From positions 1,612,001 to 1,676,000 of the forward strand of contig NZ_CP099917.1 of NCBI RefSeq assembly GCF_030994125.1: 64,000 nucleotides of DNA, in the 5' to 3' direction. Source of the stretch: Pseudoalteromonas xiamenensis (lineage in GTDB: Bacteria; Pseudomonadota; Gammaproteobacteria; Enterobacterales; Alteromonadaceae). The position numbers and the translations under genes were made by a program. How positions within the stretch are numbered: the first letter of the stretch is position 1; each line of letters starts with the position of its first letter. The notes under the pieces are model-generated. The model was given only the letters and a program-made list of their open reading frames with translations. It ran no database searches and was not told the DNA's origin. Shown here piece after piece: positions 1 through 8,206 of the stretch.

Positions 1-183
1 ATGAAGCTTCAAGTTAGAGAGAAGAACAAAACATCAAGTCAACAAAAAGCAGATGGAAAAAGTATCATTTCGATTTTAAACAATTATCTATCGGAGCCTA
101 ATGTAGAGAAGCACATTCGTGAAATGTCTAGATTTGAAAGAGAAAATGTAGAAAAAGCAAAAGAGTGGCATTTTGATAAATAG
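1..183 (+). CDS. C-terminal part of an unidentified protein, cut by the window edge
   Basis: The open frame is already running at base 1 and ends with TAG at 181-183. It encodes about 60 charged, hydrophilic residues with no membrane segment. An ATG lies at base 1, but the frame probably continues upstream, so this is most likely the tail of a longer protein. The stop overlaps the start of the flippase gene by 11 bp, which suggests the two are co-transcribed and translationally coupled. The context suggests a surface polysaccharide biosynthesis gene. I do not recognise the family. Confidence 0.5.
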   Translation: MKLQVREKNKTSSQQKADGKSIISILNNYLSEPNVEKHIREMSRFERENVEKAKEWHFDK

Positions 184-1432
184 AGATATTGCCAACATTG
201 CTATATTGTATTTAGAGAAAATCGTTGTATTGTCAATCGGTTTTGCAACTACAATATTACTAGCAAGGTCATTGGGACCTGAAGAGTTTGGCCTCTACTC
301 CTTTATTTTGGCTTCTGGATTTCTACTCCTTCCATTTACGCAAGTGGGGCTAAATAACCTATGTGGAAAGTACTTCAATCTTTATCCAAATAATGCGCAT
401 CATTTTTTTAAAGCGGCAATGCTCGTTCGGGCGATTTTTTCGATACTCGCAATACTGCTTTCTTTCTGCTTAGCTGAGATTAATGATGGGCTGATAGTTG
501 AAAAGTCATCTCTTCTTTTACTTGTCCTTCTTCAATCATTCAATTGCTTTAATTTAATCGAATTCATATATCTATCCAAAGGTTTAACCAAACAGTGTTC
601 TATAATACGTGTAACAGCAAAACTGCTCTCAAGAACTATGTTGCTTTTTGCTGTAATGAACGACTCTCCTTTGTTTATTTTAGTCCTACTTACAGGTGTA
701 GAATACATATTTAGTGCCCTCGGATATTGTTATTTATATTTTTCTAGTAACTTGCCTACTAAAAATCGCGTTAACACGGATGTTGTTAGAACGGCAAAAC
801 GGCTCTTTCATCAATCAAAATGGCTAGCACTCTCTAGTATTGCATCTATTTTGTACCTCAAAATCGATCAACTTATGATTGGTTCAATACTCGGAAATGA
901 GGAGGTTGGTTACTACTCTGCAGCTCTAAAATTTTCTGAAATTTGGTTCATTTTTCCTGTAGTGATAGCAAATGTATTTATGACAAAGTTTGTCTATTTA
1001 TTTCATAGCTCAAATTCAACTTATTGGCGATTTCAACAAAAGCTGTTTAAAATCGCGTTTTCTATATGTTGTGTTTTGATTATAAGCATCTATTTCACTG
1101 CAGATTTGGTAGTTAAAAATCTTTATGGAACGGGCTATACTGACTCAGTAAATGTACTGAAAATACATATTTTTGCTGTAATCTTTGTCTTTTTTAGAGC
1201 TTTTGTAAGCAAATGGCTGATACTTTCTAAAAACTACAATTTAAGTCTTTACAGCCACTTATTTGGTGCGGGAATTAATATTATATTGAACTGCATTTTA
1301 ATCCCAAGCTATGGTATTTCTGGTGCCGCTATCGCGAGCGTTTTCGCTTATTTTAGCTCAAGTTTTTTATTTTTATTCCTGTTCCGTGATGGCAGGAGCT
1401 ATATTTCAAATTTACTCCAAAGTAAAGATTAA
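173..1432 (+). CDS. Polysaccharide flippase, Wzx-like (MOP superfamily)
   Basis: This is a 419-residue integral membrane protein with about 12 hydrophobic helices spread over its whole length and short polar loops, the usual size and layout of O-antigen or exopolysaccharide flippases. The N-terminus has the family-typical pattern of a first helix followed by LARSLGPEEFGLYSF at about residues 31-45. Proteins of this family move undecaprenyl-linked sugar repeat units from the cytoplasmic to the periplasmic face of the inner membrane. The start is TTG at 173, inside the end of the upstream gene. It is on the plus strand and converges with the minus-strand secretion/S-layer block. The transported glycan cannot be inferred. 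It could be annotated simply as an oligosaccharide flippase family protein. Confidence 0.85.
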   Translation: MINRDIANIAILYLEKIVVLSIGFATTILLARSLGPEEFGLYSFILASGFLLLPFTQVGLNNLCGKYFNLYPNNAHHFFKAAMLVRAIFSILAILLSFCLAEINDGLIVEKSSLLLLVLLQSFNCFNLIEFIYLSKGLTKQCSIIRVTAKLLSRTMLLFAVMNDSPLFILVLLTGVEYIFSALGYCYLYFSSNLPTKNRVNTDVVRTAKRLFHQSKWLALSSIASILYLKIDQLMIGSILGNEEVGYYSAALKFSEIWFIFPVVIANVFMTKFVYLFHSSNSTYWRFQQKLFKIAFSICCVLIISIYFTADLVVKNLYGTGYTDSVNVLKIHIFAVIFVFFRAFVSKWLILSKNYNLSLYSHLFGAGINIILNCILIPSYGISGAAIASVFAYFSSSFLFLFLFRDGRSYISNLLQSKD

Positions 1433-1443
1433 ACAGCTCCTGC
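1392..1443. repeat. Inverted repeat spanning the flippase stop codon
   Basis: A perfect 9-bp inverted repeat: GCAGGAGCT at 1392-1400 and AGCTCCTGC at 1435-1443, separated by 34 bases that include the TAA stop. There is no T-run after either arm, so it is not a clean intrinsic terminator. It may still protect or end transcripts in the convergent gap before the minus-strand gene ending at 1453. Confidence 0.35.
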
Positions 1444-1452
1444 TATACTATA

Positions 1453-1995
1453 TTAATTCAACTGTGAGACAATACGACGGTACTCTTTATTTATTTCCTC
1501 GGCAATAACCGTATTTCCACTTATTGAAACCGTAATAACCTGATTTCTCGACTTATTGAGTAAAGTAATATTTCTCATCATTTGCTTATAGTCATCCATT
1601 GTGGCTATAAATTGATATTCTCGATTATCTAGCTTACCATGATAAGTGGCGTCGTCCGTGCCTACAAGCGTGAACTCTATGTTTGTAGCATTTGCGTCGA
1701 CTAATCCACGAGCCGCACCTTGAATAAATTGACTCCATTCCTCATCTTCGCCCGTATAGGAAGCACCTTGCAAAGATTGGCAAATTATATTTGAGGCTAT
1801 TTTTGCCCGAGATTCTGAAATGGTCTCAACATTTAGCCACTGTGTCATACTCAACTTGCCGCCGTTATTCATATTAAATTGTTGCTGGGTCTTTTTAACG
1901 CTTTTTGGGAAAAGTGACTCAAAGTCGCACTCCTGAGCATATACGGACAAGGTGCTAAAAAGAGAAACGGCGATTAGTACTCTAAACATTTTCAT
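1453..1995 (-). CDS. Small exported protein of unknown function
   Basis: This 180-residue protein has a clear Sec signal peptide (a short basic start, a hydrophobic core to about residue 19, then VYA before QECDF). The mature part is soluble, with two cysteines (about residues 23 and 72) that could form a disulfide, so it is probably periplasmic or secreted. The start at 1995 is supported by a GAGG ribosome site 8 bases upstream. It is the next gene after the S-layer-like gene on the same strand, separated by a strong terminator and about 296 bases, so it is likely a separate transcript. I do not recognise the family. A role in surface-layer assembly would be a guess from position only. Confidence 0.75.
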   Translation of the reverse strand: MKMFRVLIAVSLFSTLSVYAQECDFESLFPKSVKKTQQQFNMNNGGKLSMTQWLNVETISESRAKIASNIICQSLQGASYTGEDEEWSQFIQGAARGLVDANATNIEFTLVGTDDATYHGKLDNREYQFIATMDDYKQMMRNITLLNKSRNQVITVSISGNTVIAEEINKEYRRIVSQLN

Positions 1996-2291
1996 TAGGG
2001 AATCCTCAATTTAAATACACAGGACTTTCCATATGGTAATCCTGAACCTTAAGGTAACTAAACTTAATATCAATAAGTCGGGCCTATTAAATCTTTCAAC
2101 ATAACAGAACCGTCTTTAACTCTCTCATTTTATAAACAGAGTCATCAAATAAGAGTTATACGCTTTATATCTGTGTTTTCGATATACATATACACACTAA
2201 TGAGCCAAAAACATAGATACATAAGGAATAAATAGGATTTAAAGCAAAAAGCCCAGCAAATGCTGGGCTTTATATTCATTACAAGTAGTTA
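1996..2291. other. Intergenic region between the exported protein and the S-layer-like gene
   Basis: About 296 AT-rich bases with no credible coding frame. The right end holds the terminator of the S-layer-like gene. The remainder must carry the promoter of the exported protein gene. I see several TATA-like stretches around 2130-2205, but no convincing paired -35 and -10. Confidence 0.5.
2246..2270 (-). terminator. Intrinsic terminator of the S-layer-like gene
   Basis: A perfect 10-bp stem, AAGCCCAGCA (2249-2258) and TGCTGGGCTT (2261-2270), with a 2-base centre. On the minus strand it is followed by a T-run, and it starts 21 bases after the stop codon. It should end the S-layer-like transcript cleanly. 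Confidence 0.9.
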
Positions 2292-3692
2292 TTACTTGTC
2301 TGAACCTTTTTGCTGAGAAGTCACTAGAGACTGACGACCAGCACCTGCTTTTTCGCTGAATGCGTAAGCGTTTACTTTACCTTTATCAACGTCGAAGTTG
2401 AAAGTAATGCTTAACTTAGAACCAGCTGGAACTTTGTTACCTTTGCTGTCTTTAAGAAGATCCATAACTTGTACTTGAGATACTTTAGTTACAGAGTTCT
2501 TAGCAAGGAACTTAGATTGGTTAGTAGTAGAGTAAGAAACACCCTTATCATCGTTTGCAGTGATGATTACATCAACTTCTGAAGAAGTTTCATTTGCAAA
2601 GTGAACAGAAGTGTTAACACCTTCGAAACCTACTGGGAAGTAAGGAATGTTGATGATTGTTGCATCAAGAACCCACTCACCCGCGTCAGCTTTAACAAGT
2701 GCTTCTAGCTTAGTGTTTGTAGCAGAAGTAGTGTCTGCATCAACAACAACAGTAGCTTTAAACTCAGAAGCCTTAATTGGGCTTGCTGCAGTAGCATTGT
2801 TGTCAAGAGTTAGCGTGTAAGTACCTTCAATACCAGTTGCACCAGCTGTATCAGTAACTGTGAAGCTGATTGACTTTTTATCAGTTGCAATAGCTGGAGC
2901 GCTGATAGTTGTACCAGCTACAGCTGCTACCGCACCTGCGATAGTAGTAGAAGAGAAATCACCTTCAATTGTAACTGTCGCTTGAACGTTTACACCCGCT
3001 GCTTTTGACAATAGAGATTGAGTATCTGTGATTTTAACAGCAATAGTATCTGCGTCTGTATTTGTAGTATCTACAGCGCCGCTGATGAATAAAGTTGCAG
3101 GGTTACGTTGGATTACACCGTTCGCTTTAGTTGACACAGATGCGCCATACTGATCAGCTAGAACGATGAAGTTACCAGTATTGTCACCAGTAGTATCTTT
3201 AGCATTACCAGTCAAGCCAGATTTAGCTGAGTAAGTAACTGTTGCTTCAGATGCTTTTGACTTATCGATATTCGCACCACGAACTTGAACTTCGAAAGAA
3301 GAATCTTTAGTAACCGGGTCACCAGTCATTACTTCAAGAACAACCGTTGTTACACCACTAGTTGTTGTAGTTGAAATTGGTTTGATTTTATAAGTACCAG
3401 AACCGTATACGATACCTAGCTCGTTGTTAGTAGAAGTAGCTTGTGCCTCGCCTGCAGCATTTGTAGCAACAGCAGTAAGACCTGTTACACCTTTACCGAA
3501 AGTAAGAGTGATACGGTCACCAGCTTCCAATTGCTCACGAACGATAACACGGATAGATGTGTTATCTGCTGCAGCAGCAATTTCAAGACCTTGCTTTGAT
3601 GTTTTAGTTACTGCATCCGTTAAGTCAGCAGCTTGAGCGCCAAACGCACCTAGAATAGCTGACGCTAAAAGTGCTTGTTTGAATAGTTTCAT
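2292..3692 (-). CDS. slr4: Slr4-like S-layer protein (putative)
   Basis: The protein has 466 residues with a Sec signal peptide, MKLFKQALLASAILGAFGAQA, cut before ADLTD. The mature part is acidic, rich in Thr, Ala, Val, Ser and Asp, has no cysteine, and alternates short strand-forming and turn segments, as in beta-rich surface-lattice proteins. Size, composition, signal peptide and marine gammaproteobacterial context resemble Slr4, the S-layer protein described from Pseudoalteromonas tunicata; this is recognition from memory, not an alignment. I chose ATG 3692 over the in-frame ATG 3701 because the AGGAG site lies 10 bases before 3692 but only 1 base before 3701. The gene follows gspD of a type II secretion operon, has two promoter-like sites, a structured leader and a strong terminator, all fitting a very abundant exported protein. 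It could instead be another secreted matrix protein or adhesin. Confidence 0.7.
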   Translation of the reverse strand: MKLFKQALLASAILGAFGAQAADLTDAVTKTSKQGLEIAAAADNTSIRVIVREQLEAGDRITLTFGKGVTGLTAVATNAAGEAQATSTNNELGIVYGSGTYKIKPISTTTTSGVTTVVLEVMTGDPVTKDSSFEVQVRGANIDKSKASEATVTYSAKSGLTGNAKDTTGDNTGNFIVLADQYGASVSTKANGVIQRNPATLFISGAVDTTNTDADTIAVKITDTQSLLSKAAGVNVQATVTIEGDFSSTTIAGAVAAVAGTTISAPAIATDKKSISFTVTDTAGATGIEGTYTLTLDNNATAASPIKASEFKATVVVDADTTSATNTKLEALVKADAGEWVLDATIINIPYFPVGFEGVNTSVHFANETSSEVDVIITANDDKGVSYSTTNQSKFLAKNSVTKVSQVQVMDLLKDSKGNKVPAGSKLSITFNFDVDKGKVNAYAFSEKAGAGRQSLVTSQQKGSDK

Positions 3693-3860
3693 TATTTCCA
3701 TTCTCCTAGTTTCATGAAACAGGTTTACTGATTAGGAATGTCAATAAACCAAGAACCTACATTCTCGACTTCTATCGAGATGTTGTCAATCTATGTTTTA
3801 CTTTAAAATCTGTCAAGTAACAACATAGAAATGTTAGCTTTTTTTGCATTTGTGCAACAC
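3693..3860 (-). promoter_or_regulatory. Structured 5' leader of the S-layer-like gene
   Basis: If transcription starts from the upstream promoter (about 3854), the leader is about 160 nt. It holds two self-complementary elements: TCTCGA/TCGAGA around a 6-base loop (3763-3780) and a perfect 12-bp palindrome GTTTCATGAAAC (3709-3720) just upstream of the AGGAG ribosome site (3703-3707). Long structured leaders that stabilise mRNA are known for S-layer genes of other bacteria. That role here is inference. Confidence 0.5.
3788..3816 (-). promoter_or_regulatory. Second (proximal) promoter of the S-layer-like gene
   Basis: On the minus strand a perfect TTGACA (3811-3816) is separated by 17 bases from TAGATT (3788-3793, 4 of 6 to the -10 consensus). 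It lies inside the leader made from the distal promoter, so the gene may have tandem sigma-70 promoters. Confidence 0.5.
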
Positions 3861-3890
3861 ATTATAGTTAACGTTCTAACTGTGTGACAA
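3861..3890 (-). promoter_or_regulatory. Main sigma-70 promoter of the S-layer-like gene
   Basis: On the minus strand TTGTCA (3885-3890, 5 of 6) is followed after 18 bases by a perfect TATAAT (3861-3866). This is the best promoter match seen in the window. It sits in the 307-base gap between gspD and the gene, so the S-layer-like gene can be expressed far above the secretion operon. Confidence 0.75.
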
Positions 3891-3999
3891 ACGGAATCAG
3901 CTTTAATTAATTCTTCGTAACTAGAACTGCTAGTTTCATCTATACAATCACCGTTACGCAAACGTTGCTAAAATACCGATTATTTTCTCTTGAATCAAG

Positions 4000-6081
4000 C
4001 TAAAACACCAAATTTTCCAATCCTTTTTTAAAGCTTTGTTCAACTTTCATCCAATCTTCATTACTTTGAATTATTTTTGGTGTCACCAACACAACAAGCT
4101 CTGTTTTATCAGAACTGCTTTCATCCGATCTAAATAGATGACCAATAATAGGAAGACTTCCCATCATTGGTACCGATGACGCACCAGAAGATTGCTCTTG
4201 CCTAATCAATCCACCTAACAATACAGTCTGGCCATTTCCAGCAACGACTTCTGTACTTATCGTCCTTTCAAAAATAGCTGGCGAATCTATCCCAACACTT
4301 GCTTCCTTATTTACACTCGATATTTTCTGCTCTATTGACATTATTACCGTGCCTTGGGCATTAATAGTGGGGGTCACATTAAGTTCAACACCCGTTTTTC
4401 TGTACTGAATCGTGGTTGTTTCGCGATTACTGTTTATTGGATCAGAGATCGTACTTCCCGCTGTTGGTATATCATCACCCACACTGATGTTAGCGGCTAC
4501 ACCATCTCGAACAAGTAAAGTGGGCCGAGATAAGACATTTATTTGGCCATCTTTTTGTGCCAAATTGAGTGTTACAGATCCAGGCAGACCCACAATCTCA
4601 TAACTAAATCCATTTTTTGAACTAAAATTAAACTTTTCTTGTCGTGATGATTCAGGGCCACTAGTTAAGGCAAATTGAACCCCTTTAGCAAAACTCCCCG
4701 TCAATTTTACTTCCGCTATGACTACCTCCATCATAACCTGTTTGGGCATAACATCCAGTTGCCTTAAAATAGGCTGTAAGTCTTGGTAGTATTTCCCTGA
4801 GGAGTAAAAAATTAGTGCATTCGCGCGTTCATCGACAACTAATTTTAGGTTATCGCCTTCAATGGAAAAGCTTTCTTTACTCGAACTGGTTCTACCTTTA
4901 ACTGTATCACTACTTGAGTTGTTTCTAGGCTCTCCGGAAGTTGGAACGGATTGAGTCATTCTACCTCCGGTTGCTGTAGCACCTAACAAAGGAGCTAAAC
5001 TAACACCAAGATCTGACGCGCGTGCATACTTAGGATGATAAATAAAGAAGCTTTGTTCAGAGCCTGTAGCTGGCTTATCCAATTGCTTTGCCCAGAACTC
5101 TACTCGGTCAATTATTTCGTCTGCTGTTGCAAAGGCGACTACCTTTCCAAGATGTTCAATTGGCACAAACTGCAAACTCGAAGCGTTGCCTAGTGTATTG
5201 CTGGTACTAATACCTTCGTTTTGTAATAGCTTACTAACTTTTTCAATAAACGTCTGTGAATCGATGTATGTAAAATTCATAAGAGCAATCGACTTTGCAC
5301 TCAGCGCAGGACTATCAATAATCGAAATTAAATCTAAAGCTCTTAATATTTGCTCTCTTCTTCCTTGAATTGTTAATAAACCTTGCTGAGTGTCAATCGC
5401 AACGCTTGCATCTACTAAACCAGCCACGGAATTCCGAAGACCTGGCGAAACGCCGTATTTAGTTGGTACTAGTTGTATGATTTCGCTAGCAACATTTGGC
5501 ACACTCTCTCTAGAGCGGCCGAATCCAAACGCTCTTTCTGAGTTTGTATTTCCGCTTCGACTAGGAAATATGTAAAAAATTCCCTCATTCAACGAAATGC
5601 TAACGTTGTTTCGAGCGAGAACCTCTTGCACCAACTGATAGAAGCGACGTGCACTTACCGCTGTTTTAAGTTCAAGAGTTACTGGCGTAGTATTCTCTTT
5701 GATGGTAGGTTCGACAACATAAGAAACATTTAATAACTCTCCCAACGCATAATGAATAAAATCACTCATGGGTAATGCATTTGCCGAGACTTGAAGCTGA
5801 TTTTTATTATCGAATTGTTGCGACAAATCAAGCTCTAACTTTAAATTTTTTGAGGAGTTAGAGAGCTGTTTTAACCGCTCGAACTCACTGTCATGCGCAA
5901 AATTCCCGCTTTCAGTAGTTACACTTGGCGATTTATCATCAGGTGAGTCCGATGCCAGGAATGATGCACCTATGTTAACTTGTTTGGCTTTCGTCGTGTT
6001 ACTCGGATCCATAACACTCTGACAACCCTGTAAAGTTAAGGTTGTAATGATGAATATCGAAAATTTACTCAACTGCTTCAT
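4000..6081 (-). CDS. gspD: Type II secretion outer-membrane secretin GspD, lipidated type
   Basis: GspD forms the multimeric outer-membrane channel of the type II secretion system. The protein has 693 residues: N-terminal N0-N3 ring domains (about 85-445) and a secretin barrel domain (about 449-672) with the family motifs VPMMGSLPIIGHLFR and LVVLVTPKII near the end. The signal peptide ends in a lipobox, LQGC with Cys20 and Gln at +2, which predicts lipidation and sorting to the outer membrane. Lipidated secretins such as HxcQ and MshL are known and reach the membrane without a separate pilotin. No pilotin gene is visible here. A Ser/Thr/Asn-rich stretch (about 370-405) interrupts N3. The start overlaps gspC by 17 bp. 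It is the last gene of the operon. Confidence 0.93.
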   Translation of the reverse strand: MKQLSKFSIFIITTLTLQGCQSVMDPSNTTKAKQVNIGASFLASDSPDDKSPSVTTESGNFAHDSEFERLKQLSNSSKNLKLELDLSQQFDNKNQLQVSANALPMSDFIHYALGELLNVSYVVEPTIKENTTPVTLELKTAVSARRFYQLVQEVLARNNVSISLNEGIFYIFPSRSGNTNSERAFGFGRSRESVPNVASEIIQLVPTKYGVSPGLRNSVAGLVDASVAIDTQQGLLTIQGRREQILRALDLISIIDSPALSAKSIALMNFTYIDSQTFIEKVSKLLQNEGISTSNTLGNASSLQFVPIEHLGKVVAFATADEIIDRVEFWAKQLDKPATGSEQSFFIYHPKYARASDLGVSLAPLLGATATGGRMTQSVPTSGEPRNNSSSDTVKGRTSSSKESFSIEGDNLKLVVDERANALIFYSSGKYYQDLQPILRQLDVMPKQVMMEVVIAEVKLTGSFAKGVQFALTSGPESSRQEKFNFSSKNGFSYEIVGLPGSVTLNLAQKDGQINVLSRPTLLVRDGVAANISVGDDIPTAGSTISDPINSNRETTTIQYRKTGVELNVTPTINAQGTVIMSIEQKISSVNKEASVGIDSPAIFERTISTEVVAGNGQTVLLGGLIRQEQSSGASSVPMMGSLPIIGHLFRSDESSSDKTELVVLVTPKIIQSNEDWMKVEQSFKKGLENLVF

Positions 6082-6415
6082 TGTTTCTTTGCCATTTAAA
6101 AAGTTTTAATTCTGCAACCATTTGATTTTCATCAAAAAACACCGCTGCATCACTTGATATTTGCTTTACATAAACACGCTCAGTTAGGTGTTCATTTTCA
6201 CTAAGCTTAAGTAGACCGTCTGACGAAGAACGAAGCAAAATAAAAGGCTCACTAGATACTTTGAATATACCAAGTAACTCAAATGTACTCCCTTCAAATT
6301 GCACTTTAGAGGCATTATCGGCGACATTGTTAAATCGTTGAACTTCCGATCCAATATCTGTATTTTGAATCCCTACTTGCTTAAGTTCTTCTTCCCACTT
6401 CAATTCTAAAGACAT
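6065..6415 (-). CDS. gspC: GspC homology-region domain, probably the 3' part of a frameshifted gspC
   Basis: The 116-residue product contains a pattern typical of the GspC homology region (FELLGIF...SSEPF...LLKLSENEHL...V.VKQIS...VFFDENQMVAELKLF, about residues 44-107), the periplasmic part that contacts the secretin N0 domain. It has no signal peptide or membrane segment, so as drawn it would stay in the cytoplasm, which makes no sense for this role. Directly upstream in the -1 frame is a 47-codon frame that supplies exactly the missing membrane anchor, joined at an A5G5 run. I think this is one gspC gene of about 164 codons broken by an indel. The alternative is two translationally coupled genes (TAATG overlap). 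Confidence 0.75.
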   Translation of the reverse strand: MSLELKWEEELKQVGIQNTDIGSEVQRFNNVADNASKVQFEGSTFELLGIFKVSSEPFILLRSSSDGLLKLSENEHLTERVYVKQISSDAAVFFDENQMVAELKLFKWQRNNEAVE

Positions 6416-6558
6416 TACCTTCCCCCTTTTTCAGGGATTAAGACCTCTTCTACGCTAAGTTCTGTGCTATTGCTTTTTTCCGTCTTTCCGAATTCGAAGA
6501 CCGGACTCAGTGCAACTAAAAAAGAGATGAGAGATACAATACCAATGAACAATCTCAC
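6415..6558 (-). CDS. 47-codon membrane-anchor frame, probable N-terminus of GspC
   Basis: The frame starts with GTG at 6558, overlapping the gspM stop by 4 bases (GTGA), and ends at TAA 6415-6417. It encodes a short cytoplasmic start (MRL), one hydrophobic helix (about residues 3-20), and a polar tail with the sequence FGKTEKSNSTELSVEEVLIP. This is the expected GspC N-terminus: inner-membrane helix, then periplasmic linker. The frame runs through GAAAAAGGGGGAAGG just before its stop. One extra base in that run would fuse it in frame to the homology-region ORF. If the sequence is right as given, it is a separate small membrane protein coupled on both sides. Confidence 0.65.
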   Translation of the reverse strand: MRLFIGIVSLISFLVALSPVFEFGKTEKSNSTELSVEEVLIPEKGGR

Positions 6559-7109
6559 GAATCTTTCCTCATACGCCAAACATTGATCGTAAATTCACCA
6601 TTAAGCACTTCAGAAATGACGCCGGTCCAATTTTGCCCACCAAATGCATAATGTTCTATTTCCAAACTGGGGGTTGATTCTTCAATTAAACGAGTCAATT
6701 TTATTGAGCAAAGAGGTGAACCTTGAAACTCAATCTTAACTTTCCATTGACGAATATTTTCTGAAAGCACATCACCTTCTAACCATGTTAGCGTATCTAA
6801 CCTACATTCAGATTGCTTAAATAACTGATCCAGCTGTTGTTGAATCTGGAGTTTAAACTGTCCTTCAGTTTCAGCTCCAAAGAAGAATGCCTCCATAGCA
6901 GCTTTGTTGTTTTGCGCTTTACTTAACTCTTCACCAACCATACCTGCCTTATCCAATAAATCTTCTGTTTTGGTTAGTCGTTTTGACTGGAGCCGATAAT
7001 TACTGATGAGCTCTTCAGAAAACGAATAGAGAGGTTCTGTTATATAAACATAAAATAACAAAGCAGCAGTCAAGCTTATATAATAGCTATACTTCTTTAT
7101 ATATTTCAT
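6555..7109 (-). CDS. gspM: Type II secretion inner-membrane protein GspM (probable)
   Basis: The 184-residue bitopic protein has a short basic N-terminus (KYIKKYS), one membrane helix (about 9-27), a coiled-coil-like periplasmic stretch (about 35-75), then a small alpha/beta domain. This is the GspM layout, in which the periplasmic ferredoxin-like fold pairs with GspL to hold the inner-membrane platform. The call rests on architecture and on its place after gspL. Sequence similarity to characterised GspM is too low to see by eye. It overlaps gspL by 4 bp and the gspC anchor frame by 4 bp. Confidence 0.75.
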   Translation of the reverse strand: MKYIKKYSYYISLTAALLFYVYITEPLYSFSEELISNYRLQSKRLTKTEDLLDKAGMVGEELSKAQNNKAAMEAFFFGAETEGQFKLQIQQQLDQLFKQSECRLDTLTWLEGDVLSENIRQWKVKIEFQGSPLCSIKLTRLIEESTPSLEIEHYAFGGQNWTGVISEVLNGEFTINVWRMRKDS

Positions 7110-8206
7110 TTGGCTAGCTCGTTTTCTTTGAAAGTAATTTGGATACTGAAATTATCGAGGTTGTTGCTTTTTCTCACAGCACCATCAAAAACAGCTGATC
7201 CAACTAAAGGACTGGCATTGAATTTTGCAATAAGTTCATTTGCATTTTCAATTGCACCATCTATTTTCATAACACCGTTATCATAGCGAAAATAATTCAT
7301 AAGCGCGCCGTGCTCCAACGCTATTGCTAGTAAGCTCCAATGTGGATAAACATCTCGGTTTTGTTGTGCTATCCCGTTCACTTTTCGAGATAATTGATTA
7401 ATTAAATCTAGTTCAACTTTTTGTTTTAAAACATTACTGGCAACATCGCCGTTTTCCAATACCTGGGCTTCCAAACGCCCTAACATCAAGTAAGTAACGG
7501 AACTCACTAAGCACAACCCTACAGTATAGCTTAATAGCGGAGCCCATATAAACATATGCGCTATTCGACTTAGCTTACCAACATTTAAGTAAGAATGAAC
7601 TTGATTGAACAACTTAGTGAGATTCACTTCATTGATTGAAGAAACTAAAAGAGGTGCAAATTGATGAATACCAACTTCAAGATTTTTTTTACCTATTGCA
7701 CCTATGCTGTGACCGAATTGCTCTATTGAATTCAGTAGCCCGCCTCGATAAGCACTTTTCCCACTCTCACCAAAGATAAACAGTCTACCTCCAGGAGTAT
7801 CTATCGACATGGCGGTGTCAGAATATGTATTCGAAAGTAAAGAATCTTCCGCTATTAAAAAACCAAATTGTCGTTGATACTGCTCATCAATTCGAAATTC
7901 CGTTTTCACCACTTCAAACTCATCATCTAACTTAGCTATAATATTGAAGTGAGTTAGCTTAGATGATGACTTTTTCTGTAAATTGACTATAGTCCTAATT
8001 TCAGAACGGCTAACAGATTGATAAGTTTTTCTCGTTACGACAGTGTTCTTTTTTGAAACAACACATATAAGTGATGTTTGTTCCGTAGCAACTAGTTTGT
8101 CATCGACTAGCTTAAAAGGCTGCTCGAAGTAGTATGTTAAGAAATTTGCGATTCGATTCTTGAATCCTTCTCCAAGCAACATGTTTAAACTTAACTCTCT
8201 TTCCAC
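7106..8206 (-). CDS. gspL: Type II secretion assembly protein GspL (probable)
   Basis: The protein has 366 residues: a cytoplasmic domain (about 1-215), a single membrane helix (about 217-240, IWAPLLSYTVGLCLVSSVTYL), and a periplasmic coiled-coil plus ferredoxin-like region (about 245-366). This is the GspL design, in which the cytoplasmic part recruits the GspE ATPase and the periplasmic part binds GspM. The cytoplasmic domain is divergent, so the call leans on architecture and on gene order. The start overlaps gspK by 16 bp and the end overlaps gspM by 4 bp, so the three are translationally coupled. Confidence 0.77.
   Translation of the reverse strand: MERELSLNMLLGEGFKNRIANFLTYYFEQPFKLVDDKLVATEQTSLICVVSKKNTVVTRKTYQSVSRSEIRTIVNLQKKSSSKLTHFNIIAKLDDEFEVVKTEFRIDEQYQRQFGFLIAEDSLLSNTYSDTAMSIDTPGGRLFIFGESGKSAYRGGLLNSIEQFGHSIGAIGKKNLEVGIHQFAPLLVSSINEVNLTKLFNQVHSYLNVGKLSRIAHMFIWAPLLSYTVGLCLVSSVTYLMLGRLEAQVLENGDVASNVLKQKVELDLINQLSRKVNGIAQQNRDVYPHWSLLAIALEHGALMNYFRYDNGVMKIDGAIENANELIAKFNASPLVGSAVFDGAVRKSNNLDNFSIQITFKENELAK

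Noticed and set aside
2292..3692. The S-layer-like gene could be an RTX adhesin or a pilin
   Set aside because: It has a Sec signal peptide, no glycine-aspartate nonapeptide repeats, no prepilin cleavage site and no C-terminal type I secretion signal visible.
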